Notes under the pieces: model-generated
What the model was told of the DNA's origin: nothing
What the model saw: only the letters and a program-made list of their open reading frames with translations
Databases searched by the model: none
Assembly (NCBI GenBank): GCA_026874595.1
Contig: CM049316.1
Span: 56,245,676-56,309,675 of the forward strand
Reading direction: 5' to 3'
Source: Sipunculus nudus
Lineage: Eukaryota > Annelida > Sipuncula > Golfingiida > Sipunculidae
DNA: 64,000 nucleotides
Translations under genes and position numbers: made by a program
Part shown: piece by piece, positions 35,201-45,339 of the stretch
Numbering within the stretch: the first letter of the stretch is position 1
Layout: every line of letters starts with the position of its first letter

Positions 35201-37970
35201 ATAGAAAATTTTCAACAAATTGGCAAATTGGTTCTTCAAAATTTGACTGGTAGTTGTGAATCTCAGTCCATGGTGTCACAGGTCATGCTTGGCAGCTGAG
35301 CGTCATGACCCATGGGTCACTTGTTATTTTAAATCTGCTGTATAATTTTGTACCTAGAATTAATTAATTCAGTCAGACTTGTGAATCAAGCTGAAAGGTC
35401 AAGTAAAGAGCTGTGTAGTTGACAATTGTTTGTTTACAAGATTAAGTTTTAATGCTATTCGCTAAATTGTGTCTATTTTACATATTTGTATCACAGAATT
35501 AAATTTTATTTTGGGTCATGAGATTTCAAACTTTGCTTTTGCATACATAAACGTTTATGCAAAGATGCAACCATTTTAATCTGTTATGGAAGAAAGTGAC
35601 CAATCATCTATTTAAATGATTTCTTGGCACACCACTATATATAAGAAATTGTAATATCCACACAGAAGATGTTTATTTTAGGATCTTGGAAACATTTTAC
35701 TCATACAATAATATGTCAGGAATATTTAATCTCCTGTCCTGTTCATTTAATCAAAAAGTGTAAATATTTTTATTTTAATAACAGAGCGCCTTGCTGCTGA
35801 GCACCAAACTAACCTAGAAGACACTGAGGCGAAAATAAGAGCCACCATACAGCAACGTCAACAAGCTATGCAAGATATGGCCGTGGAAGACATGGTCAAT
35901 TACAGAATACATGGGAAAAAGCCAGGTATATGTGACTTAACATGTATTAAATACTACAATACTACAGTATTTCCAGTACACATTCACAATACAAAACCAC
36001 TTTCACCATCTTTTAAAGTAAATTCTAGCATTCACACTTTCTTACACTATTACACATAGTGGTAACATGCAAAGTCACTCAGTTTTTGGATTATTGTTAT
36101 ATTGAGTGGCCTTTAATTCTCCATCTTGTGATACTGAGGACTATTGGCCAGGGTTACGCCTTGTCGCCTCCTCTACCTAAATGCCAATAATTATCTTTTC
36201 TGACCTTGCAGGAGTCTACACTAAGTACACTTTAAACTTTACCCTCAAATTTAAAATAAAATCCAGTGATTTATGACTTGAAGCTTTTTCCTAGAAGTTA
36301 AAACAGAGATAATTAAATACTGATTGTTTGATTGTGATGTAACTGTCAAGTACAGTGACACAATTACCTCCTGTTAATGCAGATGGTGACCAACTGCTCT
36401 CATTTTGTTCCAGCAGACTGTTTCTGTAATTAATTGGTATTGGCACCCCATTATTCTCTTATAACTGCAGTAGATAGTTTCTTTATTCAGTTGATATATA
36501 TGAACTGCAGAGATGGTGAAGAGAGGCTCTGAGGAGAAGGTAGATCTGGCAGACATCAACATAGAGGAAGACCAAGCAGCGCTGGATGAATTCCTCAATT
36601 CCTGGGACCATGGCTTGGGCAAGTATAAGAAATCTGGTCGTTATAGTTTGTATCAAGCACCACATGACTGAAAAACAGATCATGTGCATTTAAAAGACAC
36701 ATTCCCCGAGTCAGAATACCAGATAGACTTATAACAGAGAAGGGATGAGCTGGTCATTTCATCCAAGGTCACTGCACTAAAACAGTTAAATCATGTTTTG
36801 ATCGTTCACATGAACAGCATTTCTGTGTGATGGTTTATACATAGGCATTATTGCCATATCCTACTCATTATTGATTTGCTGGCTGTATTTAGTTGAAGTT
36901 ATAATACAGTATGTTTGACACTGAGATTGTTTACTTAGCTGAAGTTATTTGAATCTGATCTGCTAAATAATATTTATCTGACTAATAAATATGCTAAACA
37001 TCACTAGGGTTACATGCATCTTGAAACACAGAACGAGGGAATGTTTGATATTGGTTATGGCAGTTGTTTTAAATTAAGTTTCAGTTGAATTTCTTTATAA
37101 GATAGTTATATTTTGTTTAAATAGGCAAAGAGCAGACTCTGTTCACTATGTTACTACCATAGTGTAGCAGATATTTTGTTTAAAGAAATATCTTTAAGTA
37201 AAAATAATAACTTTAAATATCAGACAAGTGCTCATGATTTACTGGTAGAATTTAACTGGAACTACAAGAGAACTAATTACCTGAAATGGGGCATAGGCTT
37301 GCTTTGAGAATGAAGAATTTAATGCAATATATTACTGTGAGGTAATTACATTATTTCTAGAAAACTCAATTTATTCACATTATGCCTGAAGGTAAAAGAA
37401 AGAAAGATATTCAGAAAATTAAAATGCCCCAGGAAGCATGTATAATCCAACACACAACAGTCATCTTTTTTTAGGCAACAAATTATCCAAATATTTTTAT
37501 ATTAATTTTAGCGTTATTATTTTTTCACAGATGAAACAGGGGATTCTGGCTATGCTCCTCTCCCTGAAGATGAGGAAGATTCTGATTCTGACAAGCAGTA
37601 CCCAAAGATAATGGAGAAGATGAAGGATGCAGAACAGAGCATCCCAGACATCAAAGGCTCAGAAACACCCTCTGAGGGTGCTGCAGGAGAACCTGCCATG
37701 AAGGAGGACCAATCAGAACGCAGTGATGACACCAAAGCTGGACCAGAACATTCAGGTGATGCCAATGTTGAGGATCAGTCTAAAGATGCCTCAAGTATGG
37801 AGAACTCATCAAGCACAGACTCTGGACTGCACAGTGAGAAATCCTTACAACAGCAGTCATCTGTAGACTCCAATGAGAATATTGCCAAGACTCCCACTGC
37901 TGATGGAAATACTGCAGACTCCCAAACAGACTCCCAGACAGCTGATGTAAGAGTCAAAGATGACTCCTGA
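18276..37970 (+). CDS. DTNBP1: Dysbindin (dystrobrevin-binding protein 1), complete 8-exon gene
   Basis: Exons 18276-18337, 26788-26892, 28055-28115, 28983-29115, 32592-32747, 35785-35925, 36511-36618 and 37531-37970 join in one frame to 401 residues (human dysbindin is about 351). Dysbindin is a subunit of BLOC-1, which sorts cargo from endosomes to lysosome-related organelles and acts at synapses. The start (MSFLKNIKGTLLEVQHDISA) parallels the vertebrate N-terminus. AGADLLNRFQEFWIEIHDDA around residues 48-67 matches the conserved region before the coiled coil. Residues about 75-215 are charged and coiled-coil-like, including LEDVIEENDL and YKERRDTELKDTKERLAAEH. DQAALDEFLNS near residue 245 matches the family's DQEALDVFLNS. 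The last exon is an acidic, Ser/Asp-rich tail. All junctions are GT-AG except intron 7, which is best read as GC-AG. Family assignment is firm. Confidence 0.92.
20138..20690. repeat. Diverged ~326-bp tandem duplication
   Basis: GTCAGGAGGTGAACAT...CCAGGATTTAAAT near 20139 recurs as GTCAGGAAGTGAACAT near 20466. In both copies it is followed by GATAACATGAATTCATAATA, a poly-T/A block and TTTCAGTCAAATCAATAGGG. Copies differ by small indels. Confidence 0.8.
21593..21647 (+). repeat. tRNA-derived SINE head
   Basis: GTGGCACAGTTAGTTACACA resembles an A box and GGTGGTTCGAATCCTG is a B box. No acceptor stem forms, so it is not a tRNA gene but a tRNA-derived repeat or pseudogene. Confidence 0.55.
21944..22008 (+). 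repeat. tRNA-derived SINE head
   Basis: CGGCTAACTTAGTAGTGTGT followed by GTAGGTTCGATTCACG gives A- and B-box-like promoters at tRNA spacing, with no paired acceptor stem. Confidence 0.5.
22571..22798. repeat. 114-bp tandem duplication
   Basis: TTTACTGAGGGATATGCACT starts at 22571 and recurs at 22685 (GGGACATGCACT). Both copies end in TTTTTTAAGGCAGCAAAT. Only a few mismatches separate them. Confidence 0.88.
24090..25744. mobile_element. Non-autonomous hAT-type transposon with 8-bp target duplication
   Basis: The element runs 24098-25736. It starts CAGGGTGGGGCCAGGTAC and ends GTACCTGGCCCCAACCCTG, a terminal inverted repeat of about 19 bp with a one-base indel. It is flanked by identical ATTATAAT copies at 24090-24097 and 25737-25744. 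CAGGG termini and 8-bp duplications are hallmarks of the hAT superfamily. The interior has a second, diverged copy of its left part (from about 24528: GGTACTTGTACCTAGGTAC, GGTAATAATACTGGAAGTGG) and many GGTAC/GTACC units at both ends. No full transposase is present. A reverse-strand frame at 24774-24992 with paired Cys/His might be a remnant of a BED-type zinc finger, but that is weak. Confidence 0.88.
26269..26299. repeat. (TG)n(TA)n microsatellite
   Basis: A run of TG dinucleotides passing directly into TA dinucleotides. Confidence 0.9.
26788..26892 (+). CDS. DTNBP1: Dysbindin exon 2
   Basis: Acceptor CTTTTTCAG|, donor AACAG|GTACAT. It encodes SLKTITSREKKASDR and ends DTAAGADLLN, matching the family's SAGLELLSR block. 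Confidence 0.9.
26893..28054 (+). other. Dysbindin intron 2
   Basis: 1.16 kb of AT-rich sequence. No repeat family or exon recognised. Confidence 0.75.
28055..28115 (+). CDS. DTNBP1: Dysbindin exon 3
   Basis: Acceptor TTTTGTAG|, donor AAGG|GTAAGT. It encodes FQEFWIEIHDDADEAAKRAR; the aromatic FQEFW matches the YEDTW motif of vertebrate dysbindin. Confidence 0.88.
28856..28953 (+). repeat. SINE 3' end in dysbindin intron 3
   Basis: CACCACCTGAGCCATCAAGA...GTGCCTAGATTAGTTATAT then TTGTACAATCCTTGTAATAT and TAAGTAAAGTTTA. It is the same family as the tails at 6843 and 42150, here a truncated copy. Confidence 0.6.
28983..29115 (+). CDS. DTNBP1: Dysbindin exon 4
   Basis: Acceptor CTGTCAG|, donor ATTG|GTAGGT. 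It encodes VVDDHIMNIYQQCETCQNNM and on to EDIHGIMEKI, the first part of the coiled coil. Confidence 0.88.
29395..30968 (+). mobile_element. Element with ~180-bp tandem core, copy 1 (dysbindin intron 4)
   Basis: Left end ATGCCCCCGCCACAAAGCTG...GGGGCATATAGTTTTACCC; right end CCAGGCGGGGGCATTCGTGT...TCCAACACATCTAG. TGCCCCCGCC and GGCGGGGGCA are inverted ends. Between them lie eight units of 178-182 bp, each with a TTTCGCAATGCCTGCAGAT block (about 29506, 29686, 29864, 30044, 30224, 30406, 30588, 30768), then GTTGACCTACTTTTGACC and GAAAATTTCATGAAAAATAG. The plan (unique ends, tandem core) resembles the Pearl/Helentron-like non-autonomous elements of bivalves. That placement is inference; the structure is seen. 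Confidence 0.8.
31440..32085 (+). repeat. 130-140-bp tandem array
   Basis: About four diverged units marked by AACTCAAAAAGAATTTGAGG (31559, 31690, 31822, 31965), GATGCACCTTATCACGGGCT and TTTTTCAAGGTCA. It may be part of a larger dispersed element. Confidence 0.8.
32592..32747 (+). CDS. DTNBP1: Dysbindin exon 5
   Basis: Acceptor AATTTCAG|, donor AAAG|GTAGGA. It encodes NLEAMFSEIEESLMQLEDVI and KYKERRDTELKDTK, the best-conserved coiled-coil block of dysbindin (vertebrate LEDLCGQCEL...NYKKNKRKELE). Confidence 0.92.
32748..35784 (+). other. Dysbindin intron 5
   Basis: Almost wholly occupied by a repeat running from about 32920 to 35325; no exon recognised. Confidence 0.75.
32920..35325 (+). mobile_element. 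CGTAACC/AGGTCA repeat family, copy 1 (dysbindin intron 5)
   Basis: Begins near TCTGTCCGTCCGTCCGGCC with GGGTACAAATCGTAACCGTA and ends near GCTGAGCGTCATGACCCATG GGTCACTTG. The middle (about 33160-33680) has roughly 140-bp tandem modules, each with CACATAxAGCTCACCTA, then clustered AGGTCA half-sites and GGTCACAGGA. Related copies lie at 43140-43725 (reverse), 53178-54740, 58180-59575 and 60752-61165. Open frames at 33289, 33421 and 33503 are artefacts of the module structure. Confidence 0.75.
35785..35925 (+). CDS. DTNBP1: Dysbindin exon 6
   Basis: Acceptor AATAACAG|, donor CCAG|GTATAT. It encodes ERLAAEHQTNLEDTEAKIRA, then a Gln-rich helix (TIQQRQQAMQDM) and a basic end (YRIHGKKP). Confidence 0.9.
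36511..36618 (+). CDS. DTNBP1: Dysbindin exon 7 with GC donor
   Basis: Acceptor GAACTGCAG|. It encodes EMVKRGSEEKVDLADINIEE then DQAALDEFLNSWDHGL. The donor that keeps frame with exon 8 is TTGG|GCAAGTATAAG, a GC donor with otherwise perfect consensus. The GT two bases further shifts the frame into an immediate TGA. A weaker in-phase GT (TCTG|GTCGTT, about 36640) would add a few residues. Confidence 0.85.
36619..37530 (+). other. Dysbindin intron 7 (GC-AG)
   Basis: AT-rich, no repeat recognised. The 5' end is GCAAGT and the 3' end is TTTTTTCACAG. Confidence 0.75.
37531..37970 (+). CDS. DTNBP1: Dysbindin exon 8, acidic C-terminal tail and stop
   Basis: Acceptor TTTTTTCACAG|. 145 codons, beginning ETGDSGYAPLPEDEEDSDSD and rich in Ser, Asp, Glu and Gln, with no hydrophobic core; it is predicted to be disordered. 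It ends VRVKDDS and TGA. This tail makes the protein longer than the vertebrate one. Confidence 0.88.
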
Positions 37971-38378
37971 TACATCAGGCAGACTTATTAACACTCATTG
38001 ATAAAAAAATGCAACACAGGTAATGGCTACTGATGGAGTACAAAATTAAAAGAATCGGAACTATTCCTGTTCTGTATCCAACTTACAGGAATTGACCTCA
38101 CCATGTAATGGCAAAAAAAATTTTCAAACCAAATATATGCGTGTCATTGAGCTTTTGCTTGAGGAGCGACATATTATGATACTTTCATTGTGGGTTCAAG
38201 TGACTGTCCTGCACTGTCAGTAGCCTTTTCTTTTATATTATTCTATATATGAAGTGCCTTATTCAAAAAAATGTTTGCATGTCATTAGCTTACCACAGTT
38301 TCTGCTTAACAGTATCATAGTGATTTAGGTGCTATCTGTGTTATTCACTCATTAAGATACCTTTCAATCTTGTTTGTG

Positions 38379-38381
<3 letters not shown>

Positions 38382-38440
<59 letters not shown>
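38382..38440. repeat. (TA)n microsatellite in dysbindin 3'UTR
   Basis: About 29 TA units starting some 410 bp after the stop codon. Confidence 0.95.
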
Positions 38441-38940
38441 CAAAGTTCTTTTTTGAAAGGTTATATGCAAGCCTTTCCATAAGTGTTGTTGACTAACTGG
38501 AATTGCCTATACATTTTTGCAGTTAATAGCTATCCTTAGATGAACTGATTATTGCAGAAATGTTAATACAAAATTCTTTGACCTTGTAGTGCTTGTTTCA
38601 CAAGACATTCTCAGAAGTTATGGGCTTTTAGCTATGTATGCTGGATCTTGTTCCTGGATATTCCATAATTTTACTGAAAACACTCTACTCTGGGACTTAC
38701 ATTTTTGTAGCTCTAGCTTTCAATCATATGTGCTATTGTCAGGCACACCAGACAGCTGATGATGGGATATTGTCGAAAGCTATGGCAACAAAAATGTAAG
38801 TTACAAAGTTGAGAGATTTTTTACTAATATTATGAGCTTTTAGTTTTAGATCATACTTATCTGTGACTAATCGAAATATAGATATTCATAAAAGATATAA
38901 ACTACAGTTTGTTTTACCAACTTTGCCCTGTCAGGGGTTA

Positions 38941-39095
38941 CAGTGGCAGATCCGGGATTTAGGAAAAGGGGGGGGGGTGTTCAATCCAGGAGGACTAATG
39001 AAAAACCTAAAAAAAGTTTCCCAGGTGAGGAAAAAGGGTGGGTCCAGGCCGGCAGGGAGCGGGTCCGGATCCCGGGACCCCCACTGGATCCGTTT
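38941..39095. mobile_element. GGGGCGGATC-type element, diverged copy
   Basis: CAGTGGCAGATCCGGGATTT at the left and CCCCCACTGGATCCG at the right, with GGAGGACTAATGAAAAACCT shared with 15325-15350. A G-rich centre is also shared. Confidence 0.5.
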
Positions 39096-39305
39096 TTGGG
39101 CTAAACATAATATTCTGTAATGAACCCAATAATGTTCTCCAGTTATACGCTTAAATCTATAGAAGCACTATTTTAAATGGCAATTGAATACATGTTCATA
39201 TTTTAGTGATGTAAAAATGTCCAAGCAAGTCAAGCATTCATTGCTTTAATACATCTTAAACTGGTGTCCTGAACAGATCAAGGGGTATAATTAGACTGTA
39301 CCTAA

Positions 39306-39311
39306 AATAAA
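39306..39311 (+). terminator. Candidate dysbindin polyadenylation signal
   Basis: AATAAA 1.3 kb after the stop; an alternative AATAAA lies at about 39711. No transcript evidence is available, so the true 3' end is unknown. Confidence 0.25.
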
Positions 39312-39724
39312 ATACACTGTAGCCCAGGGAGTAAGAAAGAAAAGACTTACAGTAATACTTTGACACACAAAACTTTATTGAAGAAACTGAAATATGTATT
39401 AAATGGATCCTCTTGGTTATAGTCTTAACAAGAGGTAGTTGTTTGATATAAGAAAGTTCAAGAATGTTTCATTTTTGTTTGTTTTTCCCATGTATATCAA
39501 AGTTATTCTGTTATGGTGTTACCAGTATGTTGGTTTTGGGGTTTGCCTATAGTGATTAACTTGTAGACTTTGCATTTCTACTATTTTGGTGACCTTAATT
39601 TACTTTAATTTAATTATGTTAATTTATTTTTTGTTCAAGTTCTATGATTTGTGCCATCAGTTTTAGCATGTGCTCATAAAAAGTGAGGGAAATGAAATTA
39701 TATATAAAAATAATAAATTGTGAG

Positions 39725-39727
<3 letters not shown>

Positions 39728-39773
<46 letters not shown>
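39728..39773. repeat. (TA)n microsatellite
   Basis: Pure TA dinucleotide run. Confidence 0.95.
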
Positions 39774-39776
<3 letters not shown>

Positions 39777-40086
39777 CAATGAAATTATACAGAACCACTG
39801 ATAATCTGATGTTAGAGAAGTGCTAGTTAAAACATTCCAGATAATATTATTTGATTTAGATACATGCAGCAGATAATTAGATATCATTGACATAAAATGT
39901 ATATAGTGTTACTGTAGCAATTTTGTTCTTATTTTATTTGTTGCCATGTGCAAAGTCTGCAAATTTCAGAGACATTCTAAAAGCATACCATGTGTCTTCC
40001 AGACTTGTGTTTGACCATAGATGTACATTGTATTAAACATGCATTAAATATACTTATATATCCACCTGCATTGGTTGCAGTAGAGT

Positions 40087-40087
40087 G

Positions 40088-40174
<87 letters not shown>
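40087..40174. repeat. (TA)n microsatellite
   Basis: TA run with one interruption. Confidence 0.95.
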
Positions 40175-40177
<3 letters not shown>

Positions 40178-40726
40178 TTAAGCACATATTAGAAATCTGC
40201 ACAGAATGTAAAGAAAAGAAAACTGCCTTAACTGAAGGATATCAGTGCATGAAATTAAAATATTATCTTTTATTGTTAGAAACACTGTATATCAGCAAGA
40301 TTTGTTCCTGTACCAAGCCAGCTGTTTGCAGAGGGTGCCACCTGGTGATTGATATTTTGTTTAGGCTAGACCTATGTTGGTATTTTAGTGCGAGTACAGG
40401 TGTTGATATATTGAAAAATGTAACTGCTGGCATAAATGACCATCAGGACTGGGTATCTACAATGCAACTTTGTACAAATCTCTTGTATGAATAAATTATT
40501 CAAGGATTATTTGGGTTTGTAGTTTTTATAAACTAAAACTGAAATACATCTACCCTTAGAAATTATTACATTAACTGAAAACCAATAAATACAATGATAT
40601 GAAAAATCCTCTGAGAAAATGTCTTCATCTTTCAAGAAGTTTTATATTTTTATAGAGTCAACTTGAGAAAGTAGGCTTGGCTAAGATTAAGCCTCTGAAT
40701 TATTAAACCAAAGCTGATTTTTTTTG

Positions 40727-41920
40727 CCGACGCCACAAAGTGGCCGGGGCATATAGTTTTACCCATGTCCGTCATTCTGTCCTTCAGTCATTCTGAAATG
40801 AAACAGTTGTACAGACTTTATTTCGCAGTGCCTCCAGATATTGGTCTGATATTTGGTGTGTGGGCAGATAATGACCAGTTACAGATTTAGTTCGCGTTTC
40901 GTCTCGGTTGACCTTTTTTTGACCGTATGACGGCTCCGGAACATAGAAAATTTCATGAAAAATTGAAATTTTCATGATAAATGCACATGTACAGACTTTT
41001 TTCGCAATGCTTGCAGATATTGGCCTAAATTTTGGTGTCTGGGCCATAATGACAACTTACAGATTGAGTTTGCGTTTTGTCCTGGTTGACCTATTTTTAA
41101 CAGTTTGACGGCACCTGAACATAGAAAATTTCATGAAAAATAGAAATTTTCATGATAAATGCACATGTACGGATTGTTTTCGCAATGCCTGCAGATATTG
41201 ACCTAATTTTTGGTGTATGGGTGAATAATGACCATTTACAGATTGAGTTTCCATTTTGACCCGGTTGACCTACTTTTGACCATATGACGGCTCCTGAACA
41301 TAGAAAATTTCATGAATAATTGAAATTTTCATGATTAATGCACATGTACGGACTTTATTTCGCAATGCCTGCAGATATTGGCCTAAATTTTGATAAGTCG
41401 GCTCATAATGACCACATACAGATCCAGTTTGCGTTTTGTCCGGGTTGACCTACTTTTGACCATGTGACGGCTCCTGAACAAAGAAAACTCATGAAAAATT
41501 GAAATTTTCATGGTAAATGCACATGTATTGACCTTTTTTCGCAATGCTTGCAGATATTGGCCTAATTTTGGGTGTATGGGTGCATAATGACCATTTTCAG
41601 ATCGAGTTTGCATTTTGTCTGGGTTGACCTATTTTTGACCATATGACAGCTCCTGAACATAGAAAATATCATAAAAAATTGAAATTTTCATGATAAATGG
41701 ACATGTATGGACTTACTTCGCAATGCCTGCAGGAATTAGCCTGATTGTTGGTGTGTGGGCAGATTATGACAAGTTACAGATCGAGTTTGCGTTTTGTCCT
41801 GGTTTACCTACTTTTGACCGTATGACAGCTCCTGAACATAGAAAATTCTACAAACTTTAACAAATATTTCTAATTTGCTCCAGGCGGGGCATTCGTGTCG
41901 TTCCGATACATCTAGTTTTC
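40727..41920 (+). mobile_element. Element with ~180-bp tandem core, copy 2
   Basis: Same left end (GCCACAAAGTGGCCGGGGCA, ATAGTTTTACCCATGTCCGT) and right end (CTCCAGGCGGGGCATTCGTG) as the intron 4 copy. It has six core units marked by CGCAATGCCTGCAGAT at about 40826, 41003, 41181, 41361, 41540 and 41719. Units have diverged from those of copy 1 and from each other. Confidence 0.8.
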
Positions 41921-41985
41921 TTATATAAGATATAATGACAGATATAAGTAATAATCCTGCCATGGTCTAGGAAAAGTAAAAGGGT

Positions 41986-42183
41986 CCCGGACAGCTGAGT
42001 GGTAAAATGTTCGGCCTTCTCCACTAGCGACCCAGGTTCGATTCTTGCCATGGCTATGAGAATCGGTTGTAGTGGCTTGTGAAAAGGCCAGTGGTTTTCT
42101 TCGGGTTCTCCGAAGCGCCAACATCGCCAATATTTGGATATTATATCTAGTTGTACAATCCATGTAAAATAAATAAAGTTTAT
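41986..42183 (+). repeat. tRNA-derived SINE, near full length
   Basis: ACAGCTGAGTGGTAAAATG (A box), CCCAGGTTCGATTCTTGCC (B box), a body with GTGGTTTTCTTCGGGTTCTC, the tail TTGTACAATCCATGTAAAAT and AAATAAAGTTTA. Shared body and tail sequences elsewhere in the window support a dispersed family. Confidence 0.75.
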
Positions 42184-43139
42184 TATAACAAATTTGCCTT
42201 GCACAGTTTAGTTAAAGTACAACTTTTATTTAAATGCAAAATTTTAATATATATCAAGTGCAATGTGCATTTGAAAATAAAGTGTTTTCAGCTCTCCATT
42301 AAATTTAAAATATGAGTTCTTGAAGTTCTACATTTATATGCAAATGCAACATTTACAAATGGAATTGCATTAAATTTGAACCTGAACTTTGTACCTTGTT
42401 GCACAGTAACTGAAACTTAAATTTGCACCCCTTTGGTGTGTCAATAAATATGGGTTAAAGGATAAAGCTGAAGAAAGGATTTGCAAGGGGTGGGGGTGGT
42501 TGTATTGTTAAGTGGGTATTGTGGCCTTCCCTATGCCAAAATTGACAAGTTTGAACCTGGATTTTATAAGTTAGTAATTCAAAGTGATTTACTACATTAG
42601 CTGAAAGGTTTTAATCCTCCTCAGCTGATGGTTTCACTGCAGGTCCTATGTGCAAACGAAGACAAACTCATATTGGAGGTATGACAAAAAATATCTCTGT
42701 GTCAAATTCTTTTGTGCATGTGAACCCATAACTGACAAATGATTTTCAGTGCTGCCACTCTGGATATAACGGAAAAAAGTATAAAATAGACTGGAAAAAT
42801 GTGAAAAAATTAATAATCAATGCTAAATAATTCGATATTTTTGTACAATCTTACACATGCAATACTTCAAAACAAGCTTCAGGTATGAACGTATATATAC
42901 AATATTCCATGTATCTAATGATTTTGTAAAACATTGACACAAGTGCAGAAAATCATCGCTTATAAAATGCCACTTTTATGAAATATTAACATATAGCCTG
43001 TCTACTGCACTCAATTGGTTCAGATATACAGCATATAATCACCACCTGAAGATAATGATTTTAGAGACACAAGTATACAGGAATTAATAAACCCTGAAAA
43101 ATTATGAAAAAAATATAAATAGTCTTACCTTTAAAAAGG

Positions 43140-43725
43140 ATGTTACTTTTAAACAAGTGGCCCATGGGCCATATCGCTTTGAACAATTGGTTAATTGACT
43201 CCCAGAGGGCTCAAAATCATGTATTTTGCCAATAGACCTCAGATAAAGGTTACAGTGACCTTATTTTACATCCAGCAGCTACCATTTATGTCATTCTGAC
43301 TAACAGAGATAAATGATGTTCTTTCACACAGATTACAGAGAGTAGGGCACAGTGACATTATTTTAGGTTTCCATGGAGATTTTTTATGGACCTCCATGAA
43401 AGTCATGTATGAGGATTCTAGGCCAAAATGGATAAAATTTGTGCCCCATGCATCTGATTCACTGAGTGTTAAAAATTATGTTTTCTCCCCTAATTCGCAA
43501 AATATTGGTCACAATGATGTAATTTCAGGTCTCCAAGGAAATTTGGCTAGTACCTTCTTGGATATAAAGTTAGAAATTTCTAGGTCTAACGGTTACGGTT
43601 TGTGCCCTATTAACAGCCAGACCACTACATTTGAAGGTTTTAAAAAAGAGAAAAAATGCGTAAAAATAGAAAACAAGGGTCACTGCGCTAAGCTGAAGGT
43701 GACCTTGAAGGTAAAAATCTAAAAT
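43140..43725 (-). mobile_element. CGTAACC/AGGTCA repeat family, reverse-oriented copy
   Basis: TTCTAGGTCTAACGGTTACG and TTTGTGCCCTATTAACAG are the reverse complement of the CTGTTAACAGGGCACAAATCGTAACC signature of the other copies. The 108-codon frame at 43396-43722 lies inside it and is not a gene. Confidence 0.65.
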
Positions 43726-45339
43726 AATATCAAATGTAGAAAAATTTTTTAAAAGGAAATTGATTTCTTTAAAAATGCTACATTACCACTACATGGCACT
43801 TTCTGGATTACTCTTTGAATTAATATTTCAAGAAAAGTTTTGTACATTGGAGTGGAAACAGATTTACAATTAAAGAAATGCAGTTCAAACAATAACAATT
43901 ATTGCAATACACTTGGTGGTGGTGGTAAGGGGGGGGGGGGGGGGAGGTGACATGAGAATAACTGTACACCTGTCATACCGGGGGGGGGGGGGGGAGGGGG
44001 TGCTCGACCAGTGTTGCATCACTACGGTGATAACGTTACCCAGGCAGGCCTACAGTGACCAGATGTTGGCGGCCTAGAGCTTGACAATGCAAATGAATAC
44101 AACAGAGCCTCTGAAAAAAAAAACTAAAAAAAAGAAGCCTAATTTTTTAGCTGTTATTTTCAATTTTCAGAATTAAACAGACTAAATCTTCATGTGTACC
44201 TGCTGTGAAAATTAAATAAAATGTAATCAAATCTCATGCCTTAATCACATTTGGGCAAAATTTAAGGTACTTATTTTATATTTATGCTAATAACGTAAAA
44301 AAATAACAAAATTCAGATCTTATTTTGGGTATAGAATTTGAATCTTGATTAAATAAAATTATATCCCTGAAAAAGTCTCTAGCTTCAACAATTATCATGT
44401 TAAATGAGTAAATATCTTTCCTGATTTTTTTGTGCAATATGTTTGGGCCTATAACTTTAAAATTATGTAATACTGACCTATTGTCTGGCATATGGGGGAA
44501 TATTCATGATAAATATGACAAAAAACAGATGCCTGGTGTTTATATTAAGCAGTCCTGAAGTGTGATAATTGGTTTTTAATGGAAAATTGATGTTTTTCCT
44601 TAATTTCTCAAATGAACAAAGTTGCAATGACCAAGCTTTCGGTTAGGTAGATCTTGGGGACATCTAACAGTATGCTGAATTTTGGATTCTAACGGTAGGT
44701 CTAATGGTTTCAAAACATGCCAGGGATAGAAATAATAGAAAAAAAATTACATCCCCCCGAGGGAAGGCTGTTTACCGATGTAACATTCCCCATTCAAAAG
44801 TTACATTTCCTCATATAGTTCTAAGTGGTTAATATTGTCCTTTAATTGAAGAGCTTTTTTTGTCTTTATAATATTAATAGTTCTTTATGGATTTTCATAA
44901 CAACACCTATTCATAATTATTTTTCTTTAATCTTTTAATAGAAAAGAAAACAATAAAGAATATTTTTTTATAAAAGGCACGCCATTAACTATTAAGCTTT
45001 GCTATAGGTAATTTTTAATATGACTGACTTTGTTACTTATAACATTCGGAACTAGAGCCAATTTTTCGTTTCAAAAACAAGGCTTCTCTGTCTAATACAT
45101 CACCAAATTCCCTTCATTTAAGTTTAAATTTTCGCTTATTTTTCTGCTTTTAATAAATATTAAAAGAATAAAATAAAATTAGAAAAGTTTTGTTAAGGGT
45201 CTCGTCATGAAAATCTTTTCCCCAAATAATTGAAGAGAGCCTAGCTTTTTTCCCAGGATCAACGATATACATCGATGTACAGATTGCAAACTGCCGACCT
45301 ACAATCATGTTTGTTGCTTATTGAGGAATCACATTTCAG

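Noticed and set aside
42647-42682. 36-bp micro-exon-like stretch CTGCAG|GTCCTA...GGAG|GTATGA
   Set aside because: Open and phase 0, but too short and without partners to separate from chance.
43396-43722. 108-codon plus-strand frame
   Set aside because: Lies wholly in a reverse-oriented copy of the CGTAACC repeat family.
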